Assembly (NCBI GenBank): GCA_028280195.1
Contig: JANQMH010000046.1
Span: 1-64,000, forward strand
Direction: 5' to 3'
Source: Exilibacterium sp.
GTDB lineage: Bacteria > Pseudomonadota > Gammaproteobacteria > Pseudomonadales > Cellvibrionaceae
DNA length: 64,000 nt
Each line of letters begins with the position of its first letter. Positions within the stretch are counted from its first letter, which is position 1. Both the position numbers and the translations under genes were made by a program. Below, one piece after another: positions 20,257 to 29,867 of this stretch. The notes under the pieces are model-generated. The model saw nothing but the letters and a program-made list of their open reading frames with translations. It searched no databases and was not told where the DNA came from.

Positions 20257-21855
20257 CTAAAGCCTACTGAACAACGTCAACTGACTAATACGCACAAAAC
20301 TCGCCTGTGCAGCTTCGAGTATCAATGTCTGCGCCGACAGCCGACTGGTCGCCTCGGCATAATCCAGATTTTCCAGGTCCGATAAAATCTCACGGCTCAC
20401 CAGCTGACTGTCGAGATGCAATTCGCGGGTACTGTCGATGGTATTCGCCCGGGCACCCAGCTCGGAGGTAACCTCGAGAATATTGGTCTGCGCATTGGTG
20501 AGATTGCTGAGCGTCGAGGCGACTACCGCCGAGATATGGTCCTTGCCTTCCTGGCTGCCATCGAAACTTTTCATGGCTTCACTGAAACGCGCCAGTGTGG
20601 TCAGCAGGCCCTGGGTATTGGCCGATTCGACGAACATCTGATCGCCCGGACTGCCGAGCTGACCATCCGCAGAGGCGGTGCCGAGCGCGGTATTCAACCC
20701 CATGACAGCATCGGTATTGGCATCGCCGCCGCTAATGCTGAAGTTGATGCCCGCCGGCATACGAAAACCGCTGCTGTCGGCGCTGATGCCGAGATTGGCC
20801 AGCTTGTCGGCGTTGCCGTTGGCGCTATTATTCAGCGCGCCGGCGAGATCGGCGGTGCCGGTGATATTGCTGTCCAGCACCAGCGTTTCGGTAAGGCCGG
20901 CCACGGTGATGTCGATGGTGCTGTTGGCGACGCTGAAGTCGACGGGGAAAGCCACTACCGCATCGGTGCCGAACAGGCGCGTGGCCGGGGTGGCGGCGTG
21001 GCCGGAAACCGGGTTGCCGACGATACTGAAGCTGACGCCCTCATAGCTCAATTCCTCACCCGAAACGTAGCGGCGATTGGCTTCCAGTACCTTGCCGGTG
21101 GAGCGTTCCGTTACGGTAAAATTCTTGTCCGGCGGTGCAATATCGGTATCGGCATTGAAGGAGATGACGATATCCTCCGGGTAGAAGGCGTCGTAAGCCG
21201 ACTGATCGACGACCTGGCCGATGGTGATCTGCGCCGGCGGGTCGGAGCGGTTGGTGGGGCTGGCGAGGGTTTTCACGGTATTGCTGGCCGAGGGAATGTC
21301 GAGGAAGATCCGCTTGCCGGAATCACTGGCGGCGAGGTCGGTGTTGCTGGATATCTGAATGAACATCTGGCCCTCGTCACCCTGATAGGAAAAGCCGGTT
21401 TCGGCATCGCCGCTAAAGGCCGGGCTGCCGCTTTTATAGCCGGCAAAAATATAATCGCCGTTGGCATTGCGGGTATTGACCAGGTTAAACAGCTCGTCGA
21501 GGCGGGCGTCCACCTCGCTGGACAGCGCCCGGTATTCATTCGCGGTCAGGCTCGCGGTGTTACCCGCCTGCACCGCAATTTCCTGAATCCGCTGAATCAG
21601 GTTATTGACACTGTTCAAAGTGGATTCCTGTAATTGCAGATTGTTTTCCGCAATATTGATATTTTTTCCGTACTGCTCGGTGCGGGCGATGTCCTGGTTC
21701 AACTGCAGGATTTTCGTCGCCGCCACCGGGTCGTCGGAAGGCGTCAGCACGCGTTTGCCGGTTGACATCTGCAGCTGGGTTTTGGCGATTGCCGCATTGG
21801 CGTCGCTGATGCTGTTATTGGCAATATCGAATATCTGTAAGGTTGATATACGCAT
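20257..21855 (-). CDS. flgL: Hook-filament junction protein FlgL
   Basis: A 532-residue flagellin-like junction protein. The N-terminus MRISTLQIFDIANNSISDAN and the TGKRVLTPSDDPVAATKIL block are FlgL signatures; the C-terminus LENLDYAEATSRLSAQTLILEAAQ is the matching D0/D1 helix. FlgL links the FlgK ring to the first flagellins. It is longer than most relatives because of a central insertion. It follows flgK by 26 bases and ends the flg operon just before hairpin element B. Confidence 0.93.
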   Translation of the reverse strand: MRISTLQIFDIANNSISDANAAIAKTQLQMSTGKRVLTPSDDPVAATKILQLNQDIARTEQYGKNINIAENNLQLQESTLNSVNNLIQRIQEIAVQAGNTASLTANEYRALSSEVDARLDELFNLVNTRNANGDYIFAGYKSGSPAFSGDAETGFSYQGDEGQMFIQISSNTDLAASDSGKRIFLDIPSASNTVKTLASPTNRSDPPAQITIGQVVDQSAYDAFYPEDIVISFNADTDIAPPDKNFTVTERSTGKVLEANRRYVSGEELSYEGVSFSIVGNPVSGHAATPATRLFGTDAVVAFPVDFSVANSTIDITVAGLTETLVLDSNITGTADLAGALNNSANGNADKLANLGISADSSGFRMPAGINFSISGGDANTDAVMGLNTALGTASADGQLGSPGDQMFVESANTQGLLTTLARFSEAMKSFDGSQEGKDHISAVVASTLSNLTNAQTNILEVTSELGARANTIDSTRELHLDSQLVSREILSDLENLDYAEATSRLSAQTLILEAAQASFVRISQLTLFSRL

Positions 21856-21881
21856 AGTGGTTACCCGAACCGGTAAAATCC

Positions 21882-24800
21882 TCAGAAACTGTTGAGCAGT
21901 TGGTTGAACAGTTCGCGGGCGATATTGATCGCCTGGGCATTGGCGGCGTAAATCTGTTCAAAGCGAATCAGATTGGCCGCTTCCTCATCCAGGTTTACGC
22001 CCGACACCGAGCTGCGCAGATCCGTGGTCTGCTGCAGTACCTGCTCGGCGGCTTCGGTATTGATCCGCACCTCGTTGGTCTTAATGCCCACCTCCTCGAC
22101 CAGTTTGCCGTAGCCGTCGGCAAAGCTGGAGACACCGCCGATGGTTTTGCTCTGCTCGAGACTGACCATGTTGATGGCATTGCGATTGTCGAGCGCGGCG
22201 TCGCGGTTGAAATCCAGGCTGAAGGTGTCGCCGGCCTCGGGAGTGCCGCTGATACTCGCCTGAATGCCCAGGTAGGCGCTGGCGGCAAAATCCGCGGCGC
22301 TGCTGTCGCCGAAGATCAGGCTGTTGGGCGGCAGCGTACTGAAGGAAAAACCGTCATTGAGGCCGACATCCAACCGGCCGCCGACAACCAGGGTGGACTT
22401 GACGCTGTTGCCGGCGCCGACCAGTGCAACATTGGGGTTGCCGGTGGTGTCGCTGATATCGATGGTTTCGCCGGCGGCGGCCTCCAGCTGCAGCTGCAGA
22501 TCGTCACCGCCAGTGGCAAACACCTGAATCTGCGGGCGGCCGGTGACACTGTCGACAGCGCTGACAGCGTAGATGCCTGCGGTCTGAAACTGCGCGTTGG
22601 CGTTGATGCGCTCGGCCACATAGTCGTTAAACGCCACCGGGTCGGCGGCCGGGTCGGGCACATCGCCGCTCAGCACCGGCTGCAGTGTACTCGGGTCAAA
22701 GGCGTACTCGAGCAGATCCTCGCCGTTGAGGCTGATCTGCAGCGGTTCACTGCGGCTGACCTGCAGGTTGGAAATTTCAACGGCATTGCGGGCGCTGGCA
22801 TTGACGCCACTGAGGTTGTTGACGGCGTTGGCAATCTGCTTGGCGCTGGCATTGCGCGGAATCACCGCATTCTGGGTGGTGGTGGCTCCGCTCAGCGGGT
22901 CGGTGTGCGTTACCGTTACCACCTCGGTGGGGTAGCCGTTCATCACCACGCCGGTGCCGCTGACACCGTCTGCGCCGGCCGCGGTGGTAAAGCTGCCGCC
23001 CTCGATATCGAAGCCGAGCAGCGCATTGGCCTGCCCGGCCGGCGCCGCATCGGCACCGCCGTCCGGATCGCCGTCATAGTTCTGCACAGTGATATCGCCG
23101 GTGCCCGGCGTCAGCAGTCGAAAAGCCAGGGTGCCGTCATCGGCGATATAGGCCCTGACATCGCTGCCACTGAGGTCGTTGTTGATCGCCGTCAGCAGAG
23201 CGGTATTATCAGCGATGGCCGGCTCGTTGATGGTCACCGTAAAGGTGCCGTCATTGCCGCCACCCAGGGTATCGCTGACCACCACATCGAAGGCAAACTG
23301 ATTGCTCGAGGCACTGAAGTCGGCCACCGCGAAGGCCGGTTGCAGCGCCGGCGGCGCGGCGATATTGAGCGAGGCCTGCTGCACCGGCGCCCGGCCCGCC
23401 GGCAGCCCGAGATTGGCGCCGTCGGCGGCAATCAGCGTGCGCCCCTTGTCTTCACTGAACAGCGGATTGGCAATCCCCGGGGTGTAGCGCTGGTTGCGAA
23501 TCGGCGGGTCCAGCTGCACCGGGTTGGCGGGATCGCTGTTGTCGAGAATGTCATAGGTCGTGGCGGTGGTAAACCTGACGATCAGCGGCGGGCTCATCTG
23601 CCCCGGCGCAGCAAACAGCGGCAGGGGGTTGCCGCTGGCATCCTCCAGGCTCAACAGTTCGCCGGCGCTGATCACACCGCTGCCGGTGTTGCCGATATTG
23701 GCATCGGTCAGCAGCGGGCTGCTGAAGGCGATGTCTTCCGGGTTGGCCACGGCGCTGTCGATATCGCGGGCGCCAAAGCGGGTGGGTTGTATCAGAAAGC
23801 TGTCGCCGCCCTGAAAGGTGCCCGACAGCAAATTCAAACTCAGCCCCTCGAACTCGATGGTGGTGGGCAGGCTGGCCGGTACGATACCGCTGGCAACTTC
23901 GCGGTTGTCACTCAAGCGATGAATGCGGTAGAGATTGGTGCCCGCCTCCACCGTCATTTCGTAATCGCTGGCCGACAGCACGGCCGCATCACTGATCTCC
24001 AGCGTCAACACCTGGTCGGCCGGCGGTGCGTTACCGCTGTTGCCCTGCACCCGGTCGAGGGTGGCGTTCTGGGCATTGATATCGCTGAAGAACAGACCGC
24101 CGAAATTGCCGTTGAGATCGACACCCTGCTGGTGCAGGCGGTTGAATTCATCGGCCAGGACGATGGCCACACGGCCCAGTTCGTTAAACGCCGGGTCCAG
24201 TGTCTGTTCGCGAAAATCGATCAGGCCGCCAATTTCGCCGCCGTCGAGCAGACTGGTGATCACCTGCCTGCCCTGGTCATCCTGATAGGCGATGTCGCGG
24301 TTGACGGTGTTGGCCTGCCCCTCGACCAGGGAAATACGCCGGGAATCGGTACCGATGACCAGCGGCTGTCCGGAGCCGATCAGTACATTCAACTGCCCGT
24401 CGCCCTGGTCGAAAGTCTGGATATTGACCAGCTCCGAGAGCTGCCGCAGCGCCTCGTCGCGCTGGTCGAGCAAGTCGTTGGGCGCGCTGTTGGCGCCGGC
24501 ACCGGAGGATTCGGAAATCCGCCGGTTCAAATCGGCAATACCGCTGGCGATGGCATTGACATTGGTAACGGCCACCGACAGCTGCTGATTGACGCCGTCG
24601 TTGAGCGTGGCGATGCGGTCGTAGAGGGTTTTGAAACGGTTGGCCAGGTTTTCCGTCTCGCTGACAATCAGCTGCCGCCCGGGAATCGAGGTGGGATCAT
24701 CGGCGCCGTTTTGCAGGGCGGCAAAAAACGACTGCAGGCCCTCGGACAGACCGGTAGCGGAATCGGACAGCAGGGTATCGAGCTGCTTGATATTGTCATT

Positions 24801-25067
24801 GTAGGCATTGAGCTGATTGAACAGCGTGGTATCGAGGCGCAGCTGGTCGGTAATGAACTGGTCGGTAATGCGCTCGATGCCGACCGTGGCGGCGCCATTG
24901 CCAATGAAGCCCGAGCCGGTCAAGGTGCCCTCGACACTGTTGACCAGTGTGCGCTGGCGGCTGAACCCCGGCGTATCGGCATTGGCGATATTGTGCCCGG
25001 CCGTGCGCAGCGCCTGCTGGCTGATACGCAGGCCGGTGATGCTGACACCTAGAAGATCGCTGGTCAT
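21882..25067 (-). CDS. flgK: Hook-filament junction protein FlgK (very large)
   Basis: A 1061-residue protein, against roughly 550-650 in most relatives. The N-terminus has LLGVSITGLRISQQALRTAG and the rod/hook motif HNIANADTPGFSRQ; the C-terminus SGVNLDEEAANLIRFEQIY and AINIARELFNQLL is the canonical FlgK end. Extra length lies in the surface-exposed middle (about 350-950), which has repeated beta-rich stretches. It starts by ATGA overlap at the flgJ stop. FlgK is the first of the two junction proteins on the hook. Confidence 0.94.
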   Translation of the reverse strand: MTSDLLGVSITGLRISQQALRTAGHNIANADTPGFSRQRTLVNSVEGTLTGSGFIGNGAATVGIERITDQFITDQLRLDTTLFNQLNAYNDNIKQLDTLLSDSATGLSEGLQSFFAALQNGADDPTSIPGRQLIVSETENLANRFKTLYDRIATLNDGVNQQLSVAVTNVNAIASGIADLNRRISESSGAGANSAPNDLLDQRDEALRQLSELVNIQTFDQGDGQLNVLIGSGQPLVIGTDSRRISLVEGQANTVNRDIAYQDDQGRQVITSLLDGGEIGGLIDFREQTLDPAFNELGRVAIVLADEFNRLHQQGVDLNGNFGGLFFSDINAQNATLDRVQGNSGNAPPADQVLTLEISDAAVLSASDYEMTVEAGTNLYRIHRLSDNREVASGIVPASLPTTIEFEGLSLNLLSGTFQGGDSFLIQPTRFGARDIDSAVANPEDIAFSSPLLTDANIGNTGSGVISAGELLSLEDASGNPLPLFAAPGQMSPPLIVRFTTATTYDILDNSDPANPVQLDPPIRNQRYTPGIANPLFSEDKGRTLIAADGANLGLPAGRAPVQQASLNIAAPPALQPAFAVADFSASSNQFAFDVVVSDTLGGGNDGTFTVTINEPAIADNTALLTAINNDLSGSDVRAYIADDGTLAFRLLTPGTGDITVQNYDGDPDGGADAAPAGQANALLGFDIEGGSFTTAAGADGVSGTGVVMNGYPTEVVTVTHTDPLSGATTTQNAVIPRNASAKQIANAVNNLSGVNASARNAVEISNLQVSRSEPLQISLNGEDLLEYAFDPSTLQPVLSGDVPDPAADPVAFNDYVAERINANAQFQTAGIYAVSAVDSVTGRPQIQVFATGGDDLQLQLEAAAGETIDISDTTGNPNVALVGAGNSVKSTLVVGGRLDVGLNDGFSFSTLPPNSLIFGDSSAADFAASAYLGIQASISGTPEAGDTFSLDFNRDAALDNRNAINMVSLEQSKTIGGVSSFADGYGKLVEEVGIKTNEVRINTEAAEQVLQQTTDLRSSVSGVNLDEEAANLIRFEQIYAANAQAINIARELFNQLLNSF

Positions 25068-26125
25068 AGGTCAGTCTCTAGTAACTGGTCGCTAGTGACT
25101 AGCGTGTCTGTTATGTGCGGGCCGCCGAGAATGCGCTGCACTTTTTCGGCATAGCGCGGGTCGGTGGCATAACCGGCATCCTGCAGGGCCTGAATAAACG
25201 CACTGCTGTCGGCACTGACCTCCAGCGCGCGGCGGTAGCGGGCGTTGCCGGAGAGAAACGACACATAGTCCTCAAAGCTCTCGCCCAGGCTTTGGTACTG
25301 GCGAAACGCCGCGCTCTGCCTGGCGGCAATGCCGCCGCTGTACTCGACAGTGGGCACGCGCACCGCGCTGCCCTGCCAGCGGCTGTCGGCTTTGATATTG
25401 AACAGATTGTGGCTGCTGCGGCCGCTGCTGTCGTGAATGACATGGCGGCCCCAGCCGGTCTCCAGCGCCGCCTGGGCAATCAGTACGCCGGCATCGAGGC
25501 GCAGTTTGCGGGCGGCGTTTTTGGCGTAGGGGAGCAGTTGGGCAACAAAACTGCCCGGGTCTGCGGCAATGGCCTGCTTGTCGCCGCGGCTGATCCGCGG
25601 GCTTTGATCCGCAGCGGGCACTGCCACAGGTGTGGCTTCGCTCAGCGGGCGCGACGGCGGCGCAGGCGGCATCGGCGCCTGCCGGAGGTTCAAGGGCAGG
25701 GGCTCGCCGCCGCCGTCCTCAGCGCCCACCCGGTAGGCGCGCGCCAGCTGCCGGTACAGCGCATCGGCAAGACCAAAGCCCGGGCCCCGGGATGCGGCAG
25801 GGTGCGGGGCCGAACCCTGCACGGCCGCTCCCTGGGACAGGGTCAGCGCCAGCTGCGAGTCGAGCATGTCCCGGTGCAGTTTCATTTCCGGGCTGTTGAT
25901 GCCACTGCCGTCTTCGAAGGCGGCATTGGCACCGCGCATCGCCTTCATCATCATATGCAGAAACATGGATTCAAACTGCTTGGCCAGCTCGCGCAGGGCC
26001 AGATCGCGGTCGCCCTCACCCAACTGCCGGATATGCTGCAGGCTGTTGAGGTCGGTATAGGACTGCTGCGCCCGCAGCGCGGCAAAATCGCTGTGGGGCG
26101 CATTCAGGTTGGGCTTGGCAATCAT
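25064..26125 (-). CDS. flgJ: Rod-binding protein and muramidase FlgJ
   Basis: A 353-residue two-domain FlgJ. The N-terminal rod-binding part (about 40-105) shows LRELAKQFESMFLHMMMKAM; the C-terminal glucosaminidase-type part (about 195-350) shows LIAQAALETGWGRHVI with the catalytic glutamate, and SHNLFNIKADSRW. It caps the rod and opens peptidoglycan in the periplasm. The start at 26125 is chosen for its GGGAG 7 bases upstream; the alternative 26131 start is GTG. A proline-rich linker joins the domains. Confidence 0.93.
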   Translation of the reverse strand: MIAKPNLNAPHSDFAALRAQQSYTDLNSLQHIRQLGEGDRDLALRELAKQFESMFLHMMMKAMRGANAAFEDGSGINSPEMKLHRDMLDSQLALTLSQGAAVQGSAPHPAASRGPGFGLADALYRQLARAYRVGAEDGGGEPLPLNLRQAPMPPAPPSRPLSEATPVAVPAADQSPRISRGDKQAIAADPGSFVAQLLPYAKNAARKLRLDAGVLIAQAALETGWGRHVIHDSSGRSSHNLFNIKADSRWQGSAVRVPTVEYSGGIAARQSAAFRQYQSLGESFEDYVSFLSGNARYRRALEVSADSSAFIQALQDAGYATDPRYAEKVQRILGGPHITDTLVTSDQLLETDL

Positions 26126-26144
26126 CGACACACTCCCGCCTCCA

Positions 26145-27245
26145 CTAGATAACCAGCAGTTCCGCTCTCAGCGCACCGGACTGTTTCAGCGCTTCGAGAA
26201 TCGCCATCAGATCACCGGGGGCCGCACCCACCTGATTGACGGCGCGCACGATCTCGTCGAGTGTCGGCCCGGGGGCAAATTTGAACATCGGGTTGATCGC
26301 CTCCTCGGTATCGATATTGGTGCGCGGCACCACCACCGTTTCACCGCCGGCCAGCGCCCCCGGCTGATTGACCTCGAGATTTTCCGACACGGTAACCGTC
26401 AGGCTGCCGTGGGTGACGGCGACCGGCGCCACCCGCACATGCTGGCCGACGACGATGGTGCCGGTGCGCGAGTTGATCACCACCCGCGCCGGCGCCTCGC
26501 CCGGCTCCACTTCGAGATTTTCCAGCAGCGACAGATAATTGACCCGGTGAGCCGGATTGACCGGCGCATCGACCACCACCGACATGGCATCCATCGGCCG
26601 CGCCACATCGGGACCCAGGGTTTCATTGATGGTGTCGGCAACGCGCCGCGCCGTGGTAAAGTCGGCGCGATTCAAATTCAGTACGATCGGTTTGCCGTCG
26701 GCAAAGCCGGTTTTTACCGCCCGTTCGACGATGGCGCCACCGGGTATTCTGCCGACACTGGGGACATTGACAGTGACCTTGGAGCCGTCCGCACCCGATA
26801 CGCCAAAACCGCCCACCACCAGATTGCCCTGGGCCATGGCGTAAGTATTGCCGTCCACACCTTGCAGTGGCGTCATCAGCAGGCTGCCGCCGCGCAGGCT
26901 TTGGGCATTGCCCAATGACGAAACGGTAATATCCAGAGTCTGCCCCGGTTTGGCGAAGGCCGGCAGATCGGCGTGTACCGCCACGGCAGCGACATTCTTC
27001 AACTGGATGCGGGTGCCTTCCGGTATGGCGATACCGAACTGATTTAACATACTGACGAAAGACTGCAGCGTAAACGGCGTCTGCGTGGTCTGATCGCCGG
27101 TGCCGTCCAGCCCCACCACCAGCCCGTAGCCGATCAACTGGTTGGAGCGCACACCGGCAACACTGGCGATATCTTTAATGCGCTCGGCGGCGGCGGGCGC
27201 CGCCATCAGCACCAGACTCAAAGCGATCGAAATGAAACGCCACAT
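26145..27245 (-). CDS. flgI: Flagellar P-ring protein FlgI
   Basis: A 366-residue periplasmic P-ring subunit. A signal peptide ([20 protein letters not shown]) is followed at once by [20 protein letters not shown], the family start. [13 protein letters not shown] and the C-terminal [20 protein letters not shown] are highly conserved. The ATG at 27245 is preferred over a GTG at 27254 because it fits the signal peptide and has an AGG upstream. It sits between flgH and flgJ as usual. Confidence 0.95.
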   Translation of the reverse strand: MWRFISIALSLVLMAAPAAAERIKDIASVAGVRSNQLIGYGLVVGLDGTGDQTTQTPFTLQSFVSMLNQFGIAIPEGTRIQLKNVAAVAVHADLPAFAKPGQTLDITVSSLGNAQSLRGGSLLMTPLQGVDGNTYAMAQGNLVVGGFGVSGADGSKVTVNVPSVGRIPGGAIVERAVKTGFADGKPIVLNLNRADFTTARRVADTINETLGPDVARPMDAMSVVVDAPVNPAHRVNYLSLLENLEVEPGEAPARVVINSRTGTIVVGQHVRVAPVAVTHGSLTVTVSENLEVNQPGALAGGETVVVPRTNIDTEEAINPMFKFAPGPTLDEIVRAVNQVGAAPGDLMAILEALKQSGALRAELLVI

Positions 27246-27262
27246 AAATAGCACCTGTTGGG

Positions 27263-27979
27263 TTAAAACGGCCAGTAAGGGCTGTTGAAGAAACGGCTAA
27301 TCCAGCCCATGCGCTGGGAATCGGCCAGCGCGCCGGTGCCGCTGTAGGTAATGCGGGCATTGGCCAGCTTGGTGGAGGACACGGTATTCTGGGTGCTGAC
27401 ATCCTGCGGCCGCACGATACCGCTGATGCGGATATATTCATCGCCGCGGTTCAGCGTCATCCACTTTTCACCGCGCACCACCAGGTTGCCGTTGGGCAAT
27501 ACATTGGCCACCGTCACGGTAATACTGCCCTGCAGGCTGTTGCTCTGATCCGCCCCGGCCTCGCCGCTGAACTCGCGCTCCTGGTTGATATCGGTCAGCA
27601 GGGTCATGTTTTTGAAACTGGGGCTGGTCCCCAGCAGGGTGCCGGCACCGGCATCATTCTGGTCGATGGTGATCTCGTTTTCCTTCTCCACGGAAACCGC
27701 CGAGCTTTTGGTGGAGGTCGTTCTCTCATTGAGCGTAATGGTGAGGATATCGCCGATACGGCTGGCCTTGCGGTCGTTGAACAGCGCCAGACCGAAGTGC
27801 TCGCGGTAGAGCGAGCCCTCGGTGGTCGGCGGCGGTATACGGCTGGGGCCCAGCACCGGCGCATAGCGCGGATCGCCCGGCGCGGCCTGCTGTTGAATCA
27901 CACAGCCGCTCAAGGGCAGTAACAGCAGACAGATCAGCACCTCGATGGGAAAAAACTTTTTCACAGACAGGGTTTGCAT
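27263..27979 (-). CDS. flgH: Flagellar L-ring lipoprotein FlgH
   Basis: A 238-residue outer-membrane lipoprotein forming the L-ring. The signal sequence ends in the lipobox LSGC (cysteine at about residue 26). [19 protein letters not shown] and the late [19 protein letters not shown] block are family hallmarks. The mature N-terminus [11 protein letters not shown] is proline-rich, as usual. Confidence 0.95.
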   Translation of the reverse strand: MQTLSVKKFFPIEVLICLLLLPLSGCVIQQQAAPGDPRYAPVLGPSRIPPPTTEGSLYREHFGLALFNDRKASRIGDILTITLNERTTSTKSSAVSVEKENEITIDQNDAGAGTLLGTSPSFKNMTLLTDINQEREFSGEAGADQSNSLQGSITVTVANVLPNGNLVVRGEKWMTLNRGDEYIRISGIVRPQDVSTQNTVSSTKLANARITYSGTGALADSQRMGWISRFFNSPYWPF

Positions 27980-28002
27980 AGCGGTCGACCGTCGGCGGTT
28001 AA

Positions 28003-28788
28003 TTACAGGTTCTGGGTGACAAACTGCAGCATTTGATCAGCTGTCGACACCACTTTGGAATTCAACTCATAGGTGCGCTGGGTGGTGATCATATTGACCA
28101 TCTCCTCGACGATATCGACATTGGAATTCTCCAGTGCGCCCTGCTGGATCTGCCCGAGCCCCTCTTCACCCGGTGTGCCCAACTGCGGATCGCCACTGGA
28201 GGCAGTCTCCAGAAACAGATTGCCGCCGATGGCCTGCAGCCCCGCCGGGTTGACGAAGTCCACCAGTTGAATGTCGCCGATCTGCTGGGCATCGGGCGTG
28301 CCCTGCACAAAGGCGTTGACCACGCCGTCAGTGCCGATGGTGATGCGGTTGGTATTGGGCGGTACGGTAATCGCCGGCTGCAGCAGCAGCCCGGTGGCAT
28401 TGGCCAGCTGACCGTCGGCATTCAGGTGCAGCTGGCCGTCGCGGGTATAGGCAAAGGTGCCGTCCGGCTGCAGTATCTGCAGAAAGCCGCGGCCGTCGAT
28501 GGCGATGTCCAGGGCCTGGTCAGTGACCTGCAGGCTGCCCTCGGTAAATTGCTTCTGGGTGCCGACCACGCGCACGCCGGTGCCCAACTGCAGGCCAGAG
28601 GGCAGCTGTGTCTCGCGGGTGCTCTGGGCGCCGGGCTGGCGTTGAATCTGGTACAGCAGGTCTTCAAAAACCGCGCGGTCGCGCTTGAAACCCACCGTCG
28701 CCGCATTGGCCAGGTTATTGGAAATGGTCGTCAGCTGAGTATCCTGTGCCGCCAGGCCGGTTTTGCTGACATAGAGCGCTGCATGCAT
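28003..28788 (-). CDS. flgG: Distal rod protein FlgG
   Basis: A 261-residue distal rod subunit. TTISNNLANAATVGFKRDRAVFEDLLYQ is the FlgG version of the rod/hook N-terminal motif; the C-terminus NVDIVEEMVNMITTQRTYELNSKV is near-universal. Length is normal, unlike the hook and filament proteins of this locus. It follows flgF by 99 bases. Confidence 0.96.
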   Translation of the reverse strand: MHAALYVSKTGLAAQDTQLTTISNNLANAATVGFKRDRAVFEDLLYQIQRQPGAQSTRETQLPSGLQLGTGVRVVGTQKQFTEGSLQVTDQALDIAIDGRGFLQILQPDGTFAYTRDGQLHLNADGQLANATGLLLQPAITVPPNTNRITIGTDGVVNAFVQGTPDAQQIGDIQLVDFVNPAGLQAIGGNLFLETASSGDPQLGTPGEEGLGQIQQGALENSNVDIVEEMVNMITTQRTYELNSKVVSTADQMLQFVTQNL

Positions 28789-28887
28789 ACTGCCACCTCA
28801 AATACGGTATGGTTGAAAAGACCTACAGTCTTTTTAATGACCTGACTTTGTGTTTCTATTCACAGCTTTCTGTTCACAACTTTCTAT

Positions 28888-29631
28888 CTAAGAGACTTGC
28901 AATAGCCGTGCCGACGCCTCTGAATTTTCCTTGACCGTCTGCATCAACTTGACCTGGGTTTCGTACTGGCGCGACAGGCCGAGCATACTGGTGAACTCAT
29001 GGATGGGGTTGACATTGCTGCTTTCCAGAAAGCCCGACAGCACGCTAACCTCGGCATCCGGCGCTGCCTCGCCGCCCTCGCGCAGGCGCAGCAGGCCGTC
29101 CTCGGACTTTTCCAGATCGGCGAGATCGGGATTCACCAGGCGCAGGCGATCCACTTCCGCCAGCACTTCCGGGCCCTGCCCTTTCACCAATACGCTGAGA
29201 GTGCCGTCGATGGCAATTTCAATTTTCTGCTGCGCCGGCACCGCAATCGGTCCGCCGTTGCCCAGCACCGGCAAACCATTGCCGGTTCTGAGAATGCCGA
29301 CGCTGTCGATATTGAGATTGCCGGCGCGGGTATAGGCTTCGCTGCCGTCGGCGGCCTGTACCGCAATGAAACCCTGACCTTCGACAGCCACATCCAGTTC
29401 GTTGCCGGTCTGTATCATCGCACCGGCAGAAAAATCGGTTGCCGGTCGCTCCGTCAGCGCATAGGCCCGCGTCGGATGGCCGTCTCCGTAGTACACCGGC
29501 ATACTGCGCGCCTGGGCAAAGTCGGCGCGAAAACCGTGGGTATTGGCATTGGCGAGATTATTGGCGTGACTGGTCTGCGCCTGCATATTGTGCTTGGCGC
29601 CGGTCATGGCGATGTAGAGGGCCTTGTCCAT
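28888..29631 (-). CDS. flgF: Proximal rod protein FlgF
   Basis: A 247-residue rod protein. MDKALYIAMTGAKHNMQAQTSHANNLANANTHGFRADF is the family start in two adjoining blocks; the C-terminus NPIHEFTSMLGLSRQYETQVKLM matches. The ATG at 29631 is chosen over an in-frame upstream start at 29679 because the extra 16 residues derive from the edge of the repeat element and lack family similarity. Confidence 0.94.
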   Translation of the reverse strand: MDKALYIAMTGAKHNMQAQTSHANNLANANTHGFRADFAQARSMPVYYGDGHPTRAYALTERPATDFSAGAMIQTGNELDVAVEGQGFIAVQAADGSEAYTRAGNLNIDSVGILRTGNGLPVLGNGGPIAVPAQQKIEIAIDGTLSVLVKGQGPEVLAEVDRLRLVNPDLADLEKSEDGLLRLREGGEAAPDAEVSVLSGFLESSNVNPIHEFTSMLGLSRQYETQVKLMQTVKENSEASARLLQVS

Positions 29632-29695
29632 AGGGGCTCCGGCTGGGGTTGGGTTTTTGACTTTGGGGGGATGGAGCAAGAATGGTGCCAGGGGA

Positions 29696-29855
29696 GGGAA
29701 AAGGGAAAAGGGAAAAGGGAAAAGGGAAAAGTATGATTTGCTGGGATAGTGGAGGTGTCAAGTACGGGGTGTATTCGGAGCCATCTTCGAGCGGCTCCGA
29801 CCCCAACCGTGCCGTTTTTGGTTTTACTTTTCCCTTTTCCCTTTTCCCTTTTCCC
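29696..29855. repeat. GGGAAAA-heptamer inverted element, copy 1
   Basis: Five tandem GGGAAAA heptamers (29696-29730) face four TTTTCCC heptamers (29828-29855), giving a perfect 31-base inverted repeat (29703-29733 with 29825-29855). The core between them has its own hairpin (CGGAGCC/GGCTCCG). It lies in the 236-base gap between flgE and flgF. A second copy is at 34148-34396. As a long stem inside the operon it may slow or process the transcript. Confidence 0.88.
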
Positions 29856-29867
29856 TAAAATCCTACC

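Noticed and set aside
21900-25052. A 1050-codon open frame on the plus strand opposite flgK
   Set aside because: It mirrors flgK across its whole length and has no domain-like sequence. In GC-rich DNA the antisense frame of a long gene is often open. The same applies to long antisense frames over fliC, fliD, flgL and the pse genes.
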